Shown here in pieces: positions 36,886 to 44,178 of a stretch of DNA of 64,000 nucleotides. This stretch comes from Loktanella atrilutea (lineage in GTDB: Bacteria; Pseudomonadota; Alphaproteobacteria; Rhodobacterales; Rhodobacteraceae). The notes beneath the pieces are model-generated. The model did not search any database. It was not told where the DNA came from and saw only the letters and a program-made list of their open reading frames with translations. The number at the start of each line of letters is the position of its first letter. Position 1 is the stretch's first letter. Where the stretch lies: positions 1-64,000 of the forward strand of contig NZ_FQUE01000003.1 in the NCBI RefSeq assembly GCF_900128995.1, read 5' to 3'. A program made the position numbers and the translations under genes.

Positions 36886-36901
36886 CTCGTCACTCCTCTG
36901 A

Positions 36902-36960
36902 CCTTCTTCTCGTCTCAAATACCTCGGGGGAGGCCCCTTTGGGCCGGGGGCAGCGCCCCC
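36902..36960 (+). repeat. Dispersed repeat R6
   Basis: CTTCTTCTCGTCTCAAATAC then CTCGGGGGAGGCCCC, TTT, GGGCC and GGGGGCAGCGCCCCC. It fills the 74-nt gap between the amidohydrolase stop codon (the repeat end touches it) and the hydA ribosome binding site. Best match to R3. Confidence 0.87.
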
Positions 36961-38210
36961 TAGCTTACGATTCCCGCCGTCTCGACCACCGCATGGAACA
37001 GCACGTCGGCACCTGCCGCGGCCCACTCCTTGCTGATCTCCTCGGCCTCGTTGTGACTTAGGCCATCCACGCAGGGGCACATCACCATGGCGGTCGGGAA
37101 CAGGCGGTTCATCCAGCAGGCGTCGTGGCCGGCGCCAGAAACGATGTTCATGTGGGAATAGCCCAGCCGTTCGGCGGCATCGCGGACGGCGGTCACGCAG
37201 CCTTCGTCGAAGGTCACGGGGTCGAAGTGGCCGACCGGCTCGATCTCTATCCCGAGGCCGAGGTCTGCGGCGATCTCTGCCGCCTCCGCTTCCAGCTTTT
37301 CGCGCATGGAGGTCAGTTTGCCGAGGTCGGGCGAGCGGAAGTCGATGGTGAAGACGGCCTTGCCCGGGATCACGTTGCGCGAGTTGGGATAGACGTTGGC
37401 CTGCCCCACGGCGCCCACCGCGTCGGGCTGGTGATCCATGGCGATGCGGTGCACGGCTTCGGTGATCCGCGCCATGCCGAGGCCGGCGTTCACCCGTATG
37501 TTCATCGGGGTGGACCCGGTGTGCGCGTCCTTGCCGGTCAGCGTCACCTGCAGCCACCAAAGCCCCTGCCCGTGAGTGACGACCCCGATCTGCTTGCCTT
37601 CGGCCTCGAGGATCGGGCCCTGCTCGATGTGCAGTTCGAAGAAGGCATGCATCTTGCGCGTCCCCACGCGCTCGTCACCCTCCCAGCCGACGCGGCGGAG
37701 TTCGTCGCCGAAGGTCTTGCCGTCGGCATCGGTGCGCGCCTTGGCCCAGTCCTCCGTATGCTCACCGGCGAAGACGCCGGAGGCGAGCATCGCGGGGGCG
37801 AAGCGGGTGCCTTCCTCGTTCGTCCAGTTGGTGACGACGATCGGGTGCTTCGTGCGGATGTTCAGGTCGTTCAGCGAGCGGATCACCTCCAGCCCGCCGA
37901 GGACGCCCAGCACGCCGTCATACTTGCCCCCGGTCGGCTGCGTGTCGAGGTGGCTGCCGACATAGACCGGCAGCGCGTCGGGGTCCGTGCCCTCGCGCCG
38001 CGCGAACATGTTGCCCATCGAATCGACGCCCATCTTCAGCCCGGCCTTGGCACACCAGCCGGCGAAGAGGTGCCGCCCCTCGCTGTCGGCGTCGGTCAGG
38101 GTCTGGCGGTTGTTGCCGCCCGCGACGCCCGGTCCGATCTTCGCCATCTCCATCAGGGTATCCCACAGGCGATCGGGATTGATCCGCAGGTTTTCTCCGG
38201 GGGCTGCCAT
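36960..38210 (-). CDS. Zn-dependent hydrolase, N-carbamoyl-beta-alanine amidohydrolase type (M20 family)
   Basis: 416 aa. Third step of reductive pyrimidine degradation: hydrolysis of N-carbamoyl-beta-alanine (or the 3-aminoisobutyrate analogue) to amino acid, CO2 and ammonia. Motifs: YVGSHLDTQPTGGKYDGVLG (about 83-102), NWTNEEGTRFAP, FELHIEQGPILE, a dimerisation domain with GKDAHTGSTPM, and SGAGHDACWM. This HyuC/allantoate-amidohydrolase family also includes ureido-acid hydrolases, but the dihydropyrimidinase neighbour decides the call. First gene of the operon; the start at 38210 lies 25 bp from the RutR-like operator, with GGAGAGACGC before the ATG. Confidence 0.9.
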   Translation of the reverse strand: MAAPGENLRINPDRLWDTLMEMAKIGPGVAGGNNRQTLTDADSEGRHLFAGWCAKAGLKMGVDSMGNMFARREGTDPDALPVYVGSHLDTQPTGGKYDGVLGVLGGLEVIRSLNDLNIRTKHPIVVTNWTNEEGTRFAPAMLASGVFAGEHTEDWAKARTDADGKTFGDELRRVGWEGDERVGTRKMHAFFELHIEQGPILEAEGKQIGVVTHGQGLWWLQVTLTGKDAHTGSTPMNIRVNAGLGMARITEAVHRIAMDHQPDAVGAVGQANVYPNSRNVIPGKAVFTIDFRSPDLGKLTSMREKLEAEAAEIAADLGLGIEIEPVGHFDPVTFDEGCVTAVRDAAERLGYSHMNIVSGAGHDACWMNRLFPTAMVMCPCVDGLSHNEAEEISKEWAAAGADVLFHAVVETAGIVS

Positions 38211-38234
38211 GCGTCTCTCCTGCTCAATCTCGAT

Positions 38235-38250
38235 TTGACCGTTCGGTAAA
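38235..38250. promoter_or_regulatory. RutR-like operator
   Basis: TTGACCGTTCGGTAAA matches 11 of the 12 fixed bases of the E. coli RutR half-sites (TTGACC-N4-GGTCAA). It lies in the 168-nt divergent region between the amidohydrolase gene and the RutR-like gene, 25 bp from the former, so it probably mediates uracil/thymine-responsive control of the operon. Confidence 0.72.
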
Positions 38251-38378
38251 ACAAACGCTATCAGAGGGTCAGGGTCAGTCAAGCGCCACGCGCATTCATG
38301 CGGCAAACGCCCGGAAATCGGGCAAATGAATGCGATGCGGCCGATCCCTGCCGCTATTTGCGGCGCGAGGAGAAAGTG

Positions 38379-39005
38379 ATGAACGAGGCGCAACCCCTGA
38401 CCCGCATCCAGGCCCGCAACCGTGCGGCGATCCTGTCGGGGGGTCTTGACGCCTTTTCCTCTGCCGGGTTTCGCGGCGCCACGCTGGACCAGATCGCCGA
38501 GGCAGCGGGGCTGTCGAAACCCAATCTGCTGTATTACTTTCCATCCAAGGACGCGATCTACACCGCCTTGCTGGAGGGTCTGCTGGAAACATGGCTGGAC
38601 CCGCTGCACGCACTGGATGCGGACGGCGATCCGGTGGCCGAGATCCTCGCCTATGCCCATCGCAAGCTGGCGATGAGCCGGGATTTCCCGCGCGAGAGCC
38701 GGCTGTTCGCAAACGAGATCCTTGCCGGCGCGCCGCAGATCGGCGCGGTCCTGTCGGGGCCGCTGCGCAGCCTCGTCGATGAAAAGGCGACGGTGCTGCG
38801 CGGCTGGATGGAGGCCGGACAGATCAGGGCCAGCGACCCGCATCACCTGATCTTCTCGATCTGGGCGCTGACCCAGCACTACGCGGATTTCGACGTGCAG
38901 GTGCGGGCGGTGCTGGGCGAAACCGACCCCTTTGCAGGGGCCGACCGGTTCATCGATCAGCTGTTCCGCAGCGTTCTGGAGCCTGTGCAAGACCGTCCCT
39001 TGTAA
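38379..39005 (+). CDS. RutR-like TetR-family regulator of pyrimidine catabolism
   Basis: 208 aa. N-terminal TetR helix-turn-helix (about 15-60: AILSGGLDAFSSAGF, LDQIAEAAGLSKPNLLYYF), C-terminal ligand domain close to RutR, with FPRESRLFANEILAGAP, SLVDEKATVLRGWMEAGQI and DPHHLIFSIWALTQHYADF. E. coli RutR binds uracil or thymine and is released from DNA. The start MNEAQPLTRIQ at 38379 has AGGAGAAAG upstream. Divergent from the pyrimidine operon it presumably represses. Confidence 0.9.
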   Translation: MNEAQPLTRIQARNRAAILSGGLDAFSSAGFRGATLDQIAEAAGLSKPNLLYYFPSKDAIYTALLEGLLETWLDPLHALDADGDPVAEILAYAHRKLAMSRDFPRESRLFANEILAGAPQIGAVLSGPLRSLVDEKATVLRGWMEAGQIRASDPHHLIFSIWALTQHYADFDVQVRAVLGETDPFAGADRFIDQLFRSVLEPVQDRPL

Positions 39006-39059
39006 AGGCATACGGACAGGGCTACGTCGCCGCTTGCTGTCATCATCTGGGTCACTGCC

Positions 39060-40955
39060 ATGTCCCCCGTCCACGCCGGCGCGCCCGGTCATGCTGCCAA
39101 ACCCGCCAGCACACTTGCCCTTGCGGTCGGGTCCGTGGGCGTCGTCTACGGCGACATCGGCACCAGCCCGCTTTATGCCCTGCGCGAAGGTCTGGCCGCC
39201 GCCACCCACGGCACCGAGGCGCAGGCCGGCGACGTGCTGGGGATCGTGTCGCTGCTGCTGTGGCTGCTGATCCTGATCGCCACCTTCAAGTATGTCGTCC
39301 TGATCCTGCGCGCCGACAACCGGGGCGAGGGCGGCACCCTGTCGCTGCTGGCGCTGGGACAGCGCGCGCTGGGCACGAAGCGCCTGCTGCTGATGCTGGG
39401 GATCGTCGGCACCTCGCTGTTCTTCGGCGACGCGATCATCACTCCCGCGATTTCCGTGCTGTCGGCGGTGGAGGGCGTGACGCTGATCGTGCCGTCCTTC
39501 GCGCCCTATGTCATTCCCGTGACCGTCGGAATCCTGATCGCTCTCTTCGCGGCGCAACGGCGCGGGACGGAAGGCATCAGCCGCCTGTTCGGGCCGATCA
39601 TGCTGGCATGGTTCGCGATGATGGCGATCATGGGGCTGCGCCACATCGCCGACGATCCGCATATCCTCGCCGCCTTCAGCCCGGCGCCGGGCCTGCAGTT
39701 CCTGTTCACCCACGGACCCGCCGCCCTGCCGGTCCTCGGGTCCGTCTTCCTTGCGATCACGGGGGCAGAGGCGCTTTATGCGGACATGGGCCACTTCGGG
39801 CGCAGGCCGATCCGTATCGCATGGGTCTTCGTGGTGTTTCCGGCCCTGGCGCTGTCCTACCTCGGGCAGGGGGCACTGGTGCTGTCGGACCCGTCCGCCG
39901 CGCGCGATCCGTTCTTCTTGATGGCCCCCGCGTGGGCGCTGCCGTTTCTTGTGGCCTTCGCCACCGTGGCCACGGTCATCGCGTCCCAGGCGGTCATCAC
40001 CGGCGCCTTTTCCGTCGCGCATCAGGCGGTGCAGCTGGGCCTGCTGCCGCGGATGGAAGTGCATCACACGTCGGAAACCCAGCTGGGGCAGATCTATATC
40101 CCGCGCATGAATGCGATCCTGCTGATGAGCGTCGTAGTACTGGTTCTGGCCTTCGGGTCGTCGGCCAACCTCGCCACCGCCTATGGCATCGCCGTGACGG
40201 GGGAAATGCTGGTCACCACGATCCTCGCCTTCGTCGTCTACCGCTACCTGTGGAAATGGTCGGTGCCGCTGGCGCTGGCGATGCTGGCCCCGCTTGCGGT
40301 GATCGAGATCGGGCTTTTCGCCGCGAACATGACGAAGTTCCTGCAGGGCGGCTACCTGCCGCTGACGGTCGCGGCGCTGCTGGTGATCGTCATGGCCACC
40401 TGGGTGCGCGGCACCCGGATCGTGCAGGACAAGTCACGGTCCGAATCGATCCCGCTCTCGACCCTCATCACCTCGCTGGAAGGGTCGGAAAATTTGCGCC
40501 ACGTGCACGGCACGGCGATGTTCCTGACGGCAGAGCCCGTCGTGGCGCCGCCCGCCCTGCTGCACAACCTCAAGCACAATCAGGTGCTGCATGACCGCAA
40601 CTACATCGTGACGGTGACGACCACGAACGCGCCGCACGTCCTGCCCGCCGATCAGGTCGTGACGGAGACGATCACCGACGCCTTTACCCGCGTTTTCGTC
40701 ACCTTCGGTTACATGGACGATCCCAACGTGCCCCGCGCGCTGGCCATGGCCCGCAAGCTGGGCGTGAAGTTCGAGATCATGTCGACCTCGTTCTTCATCA
40801 ACCGCCGCAGCTTCAAGCTGGCGGAGAAGGGCGTGATGCCGGGGTGGCAGCAGCGGCTTTACGCCGCGATGACGAAGACCGCGTCGAATGCGCCGGCCTA
40901 TTACCACCTGCCGCCGAACCGGGTCATCGAACTGGGCCAGCAGATCGTCATCTGA
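39060..40955 (+). CDS. kup: Kup-type potassium uptake permease
   Basis: 631 aa. Proton-coupled potassium importer with about 12 transmembrane helices (about 15-445) and a C-terminal cytoplasmic domain of some 180 residues. Signature VGSVGVVYGDIGTSPLYAL (about 25-43) and LLLMLGIVGTSLFFGDAIITPAISVLSA (in part) are diagnostic. The preferred start is the ATG at 39060. It follows the RutR-like gene on the same strand by 54 nt; the link to it is probably incidental. Confidence 0.96.
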   Translation: MSPVHAGAPGHAAKPASTLALAVGSVGVVYGDIGTSPLYALREGLAAATHGTEAQAGDVLGIVSLLLWLLILIATFKYVVLILRADNRGEGGTLSLLALGQRALGTKRLLLMLGIVGTSLFFGDAIITPAISVLSAVEGVTLIVPSFAPYVIPVTVGILIALFAAQRRGTEGISRLFGPIMLAWFAMMAIMGLRHIADDPHILAAFSPAPGLQFLFTHGPAALPVLGSVFLAITGAEALYADMGHFGRRPIRIAWVFVVFPALALSYLGQGALVLSDPSAARDPFFLMAPAWALPFLVAFATVATVIASQAVITGAFSVAHQAVQLGLLPRMEVHHTSETQLGQIYIPRMNAILLMSVVVLVLAFGSSANLATAYGIAVTGEMLVTTILAFVVYRYLWKWSVPLALAMLAPLAVIEIGLFAANMTKFLQGGYLPLTVAALLVIVMATWVRGTRIVQDKSRSESIPLSTLITSLEGSENLRHVHGTAMFLTAEPVVAPPALLHNLKHNQVLHDRNYIVTVTTTNAPHVLPADQVVTETITDAFTRVFVTFGYMDDPNVPRALAMARKLGVKFEIMSTSFFINRRSFKLAEKGVMPGWQQRLYAAMTKTASNAPAYYHLPPNRVIELGQQIVI

Positions 40956-40969
40956 CAGGGTGTCGCTGG

Positions 40970-40994
40970 AACCCCGGCCCGGCCCGGGGGTTTT
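40970..40994 (+). terminator. Terminator of kup
   Basis: AACCCCGG ... CCGGGGGTT stem with one bulge, followed by TTTT, 15 nt after the kup stop codon. Confidence 0.6.
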
Positions 40995-41021
40995 CCCTGC
41001 AACCAAGGCAGGAGAATTCCG

Positions 41022-41690
41022 ATGACCCATACCCTGACGATCACGTCGCTGACCCCCGTGACCCATGACACATGGCATCTGGTCTGCGACCGGCCCGAAG
41101 GCTTCGACTTCGAGGCCGGTCAGGCGACGCACATGGCGCTGGACCGCGACGGCTGGCGGGACGAGGACCGACCCTTTACCATGACCTCGCAGCCCGAGGA
41201 CGAAGCCGTCGAATTCGTCATCAAGTCCTATCCGGACCACGACGGCGTGACCAAGCAGATTCCCGACCTGAAGCCCGGCGATGCATTCATCGCCGAAGAC
41301 CCGGCGGGTGCGATCACCGACCACGGGCAGGGCGTATTTCTGGCGGCGGGTGCCGGTGTCACGCCCTTCATCCCGCTGCTGGACAAGCACGAAAAGGACG
41401 GCGTGACGGGCGACCGCCTGATCTTTGCCAACAAGACCGACCGCGACATCATTCTGAAGGACAAGTGGGACGCGATGGACGGTCTGCGCGCCACCTATGT
41501 CATCAGCGACCAGCCCGACACCGATCACCTCAAGGGCCAGATCGACCGGGAGATGCTGCAGGACCTGCTCGATGATCTGGGTCAGACGCTCTACATCTGC
41601 GGGCCGAAGCCCTTCGTCAACGCGATGCGCGACGCGCTGACGGACCTCAGCGTGCCGAAGGACAAGATGGTGATCGAAAACGGGTGGTAA
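41022..41690 (+). CDS. Ferredoxin/flavodoxin-reductase-like flavoprotein
   Basis: 222 aa. FNR-type module: FAD-binding barrel with DRPFTMTSQPED (about 49-60) and an NAD(P)-binding half with GVFLAAGAGVTPFIPLL and LYICGPKPFVNAM. No iron-sulfur or heme domain is attached, so it probably reduces a separate partner protein. The natural electron acceptor is unknown. AGGAGAATTCC precedes the ATG, and a strong terminator follows at 41745. Confidence 0.88.
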   Translation: MTHTLTITSLTPVTHDTWHLVCDRPEGFDFEAGQATHMALDRDGWRDEDRPFTMTSQPEDEAVEFVIKSYPDHDGVTKQIPDLKPGDAFIAEDPAGAITDHGQGVFLAAGAGVTPFIPLLDKHEKDGVTGDRLIFANKTDRDIILKDKWDAMDGLRATYVISDQPDTDHLKGQIDREMLQDLLDDLGQTLYICGPKPFVNAMRDALTDLSVPKDKMVIENGW

Positions 41691-41744
41691 GTGCCGCCCC
41701 TCACCGGTCCCCGCGTCCGGCGGGGGCCGGACCCCCAGACACAA

Positions 41745-41770
41745 AAAGGCCGCCCTAGATGGCGGCCTTT
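41745..41770. terminator. Bidirectional terminator
   Basis: Perfect 10-bp stem AAAGGCCGCC / GGCGGCCTTT with a 6-nt loop. T-tracts occur in both directions (TTTCG on plus; TTTTTGTG on minus). It ends the flavoprotein gene on the plus strand and the 45-aa gene on the minus strand. Confidence 0.9.
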
Positions 41771-41790
41771 CGTATGGATCAGGGTCCGAC

Positions 41791-41928
41791 TTACGACTTG
41801 TCGTCGGCTTTCGCCTTGTCATCCTTGAGCGGCAGATGATCCGCGCCCTCGGGCCGGTTCTTCTGGCGCTCGTTCGCCTCTACGGCCTTGTCGTTGCCCG
41901 TCATGGCGTCGTTTGTCTTGCCGGTCAT
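41791..41928 (-). CDS. 45-aa hydrophilic protein, function unknown
   Basis: 45 aa, starting MTGKTNDAMTGNDKAVEANE and ending KDDKAKADDKS. It is very rich in Lys, Asp, Asn and Glu and has no Cys, Trp, Phe or hydrophobic core, so it is probably disordered. Evidence for a gene: AGGAGATAAATC directly before the ATG, a TAA stop codon, and a strong terminator 21 nt downstream. The composition is reminiscent of small stress or LEA-like hydrophilic proteins, but no family is assigned. Confidence 0.68.
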   Translation of the reverse strand: MTGKTNDAMTGNDKAVEANERQKNRPEGADHLPLKDDKAKADDKS

Positions 41929-42085
41929 GATTTATCTCCTTCATGTTGAGGGGCCAACGCGGGCGCTGGCGGGCAAGTTCCATATTTTGGGCAGTCGGCT
42001 GGATCGCCTTGACCGCCCGTGGCCAAGGCAGTCTGTTGCGCTGCAAGGCGCCAGACGCCCTGCCGGACCCAGACGAGGACAGACC

Positions 42086-43252
42086 ATGCCGATCCGCAAC
42101 CGCATTTCCGACCTGCACGCAGACGTCACTGCGTGGCGGCGCGACTTTCACATGAACCCGGAACTGCTGTACGACACGCACCGCACCAGTGGCATCGTCG
42201 CCGACAAGCTGCGCGCCTTCGGCTGCGACGAGGTGGTGACCGGAATGGGGCGCACCGGCGTCGTCGGGCTGATCCGGGGCAAGTCCAACGCCAGCGGCAA
42301 GACCGTGGCGCTGCGGGCCGACATGGATGCGCTGCCGATCCTCGAGGCGACGGGGGCGGATCACGCCTCTACCGTGCCCGGCAAGATGCACGCCTGCGGC
42401 CATGACGGGCATACGGCGATGCTGCTGGGCGCGGCGCAATATCTGGCCGAGACGCGGAACTTCGACGGCACCGTGGCCGTGGTGTTCCAGCCCGCCGAGG
42501 AAGGCGGGGCGGGGGCGCTGGAGATGTTGCAGGATGGGCTGATCGACCGCTTCGGCATTTCCGAGATCTACGGCATGCACAACTCGCCGCTGCTGCCGGA
42601 GGGCGCATTCGCCATCCGCCCCGGTCCGTTCTATGCCGCCGTCGACCTGTTCGAGATCACGCTGACCGGCAAGGGCGGCCACGCCGCGCGGCCCAACAAC
42701 TGCATCGACACGACGCTGGCGGGCGCGGCGCTGGTGATGAACCTGCAGCAGATCGTGTCCCGCAACACCGACCCCCAGCAGGCCGCCGTCGTCACGGTGA
42801 CGTCGTTCCGCACGGAATCCGACGCCTTCAACGTGATCCCCGAGACCGTCACCCTGCGCGGCACCGTCCGCACCTTCGACGCACAGGTGCGCAGGGATAT
42901 CGAAACGCGGATCAAGTCCATCGCCGCCCTGACCGCAGAGACCTATGGTGCGCGTGCCGCTGTCGACTGGCCCGAGGACGGCTATCCGGTCATGGCGAAC
43001 CATGCCGAGGAAACTGATTTCGCCGCCGCCGCCGCCCGTGCCGTGGCCGGCGACTGCAACACCGACGCGCCCCGCACCACGGGAGGCGAGGACTTCGCCT
43101 ACATGCTGGAGGCCTGTCCCGGCGCCTACATCCAAATCGGCAACGGACCGTCCAAGGGGCTGCACCACCCGGAATACGACTTCAACGACGCGATCATCCC
43201 GGTGGGCGCGTCCTACTGGGTCGAACTGGCCGAACAAAGGCTGCCCGCATGA
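42086..43252 (+). CDS. M20 family amidohydrolase (aminoacylase/hippurate-hydrolase type)
   Basis: 388 aa. Zinc peptidase of the M20D branch hydrolysing N-acyl or N-carbamoyl amino acids. Motifs: ALRADMDALPILE (about 74-86), HACGHDGHTAMLLGAA (about 100-115), VFQPAEEGGAGA, GKGGHAARPN (dimerisation domain) and GGEDFAYML. The start MPIRNRISDLHADV has only a weak upstream AGGACAGA. The stop overlaps the start of the acetamidase gene, implying they act on related amides. Confidence 0.92.
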   Translation: MPIRNRISDLHADVTAWRRDFHMNPELLYDTHRTSGIVADKLRAFGCDEVVTGMGRTGVVGLIRGKSNASGKTVALRADMDALPILEATGADHASTVPGKMHACGHDGHTAMLLGAAQYLAETRNFDGTVAVVFQPAEEGGAGALEMLQDGLIDRFGISEIYGMHNSPLLPEGAFAIRPGPFYAAVDLFEITLTGKGGHAARPNNCIDTTLAGAALVMNLQQIVSRNTDPQQAAVVTVTSFRTESDAFNVIPETVTLRGTVRTFDAQVRRDIETRIKSIAALTAETYGARAAVDWPEDGYPVMANHAEETDFAAAAARAVAGDCNTDAPRTTGGEDFAYMLEACPGAYIQIGNGPSKGLHHPEYDFNDAIIPVGASYWVELAEQRLPA

Positions 43253-44178
43253 CCACACTGAACGCCGGGCCGGAAACCTGTCACTGGGGCTTCTTCGACG
43301 CGACCCTGCCCCCCGCCGTCACGATCGAAAGCGGCGAGGAGGTGACGATCCACACCGTTTCCGGCGGGCCGCAGGTCTTGCCGGGGGAGGGGTTTCACGT
43401 TCCGCCGGAGCTGCACGCAATCCACGACAAAGGCGAGACGATGCGCGGTCACATCCTGACCGGCCCCGTCGCCGTCGCGGGGGCGATTCCCGGCGACGTG
43501 CTGCAGGTCGACATCCTTGATGTGCAACTGCGGCAGGACTGGGGCTACAACGTGATCCGTCCGTTGGCAGGCACCCTGCCCTATGACTTCGACGAGACGC
43601 ATCTGACGATCCTGCCGCTGGATGCGGAAAAGGGGACCGCCCGGATGCCCTGGGGTCTGGACCTGCCGCTCGCGCCGTTCTTCGGCGTCATGGGGGTCGC
43701 GCCACCGTCCAACTGGGGTCGGATTTCCACCATCGAACCGCGCGTCCACGGCGGCAACATCGACAACAAGGAGCTGGTGGCGGGAACGACGCTTTACCTG
43801 CCGGTCCACGCGCCCGGCGCGCTGTTTTCCTGCGGCGACGGCCATGGCGCGCAGGGGGATGGAGAGGTCTGCATCACCGCGATCGAGACCGCGCTGACCG
43901 GCCGGTTCCGCCTGACGATCCGCCGCGATCTGACGCTGACCTATCCGCAGGCGGAGACGCCCACGCATCACATCACGATGGGTATGGACCCGGACCTTGA
44001 ACGCTGCACGGAGATGGCCCTGCGCGACATGATCGCGCTGGTGGCGGACCGCGCCGGGATCACAAGGGCGCAGGCCTATATGCTCTGCTCGCTTGCTGGC
44101 GACCTGCACATCACGCAGACCGTCAACGGCTGCAAGGGCGTGCACATGATGATGGCGAAGGCGCTGCTGGGAACCTAG
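43249..44178 (+). CDS. Acetamidase/formamidase family protein
   Basis: 309 aa. FmdA/AmdA-type amidase releasing ammonia from small amides. Typical segments: GPVAVAGAIPGDVLQVDI (about 76-93), HGGNIDNKELVAGTTLYLPV (about 164-183), LFSCGDGHGAQGDGEVC and CSLAGDLHITQTVNG. No signal peptide. ATGA overlap with the M20 gene shows a two-gene operon. Actual substrate (acetamide, formamide or another amide from the M20 reaction) cannot be read from sequence. Confidence 0.92.
   Translation: MTTLNAGPETCHWGFFDATLPPAVTIESGEEVTIHTVSGGPQVLPGEGFHVPPELHAIHDKGETMRGHILTGPVAVAGAIPGDVLQVDILDVQLRQDWGYNVIRPLAGTLPYDFDETHLTILPLDAEKGTARMPWGLDLPLAPFFGVMGVAPPSNWGRISTIEPRVHGGNIDNKELVAGTTLYLPVHAPGALFSCGDGHGAQGDGEVCITAIETALTGRFRLTIRRDLTLTYPQAETPTHHITMGMDPDLERCTEMALRDMIALVADRAGITRAQAYMLCSLAGDLHITQTVNGCKGVHMMMAKALLGT

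Noticed and set aside
36960-40067. A 1035-codon minus-strand frame covering the amidohydrolase and running antisense through the RutR-like and kup genes
   Set aside because: Only the part from 38210 downwards is the amidohydrolase; the N-terminal part is antisense shadow of real plus-strand genes.
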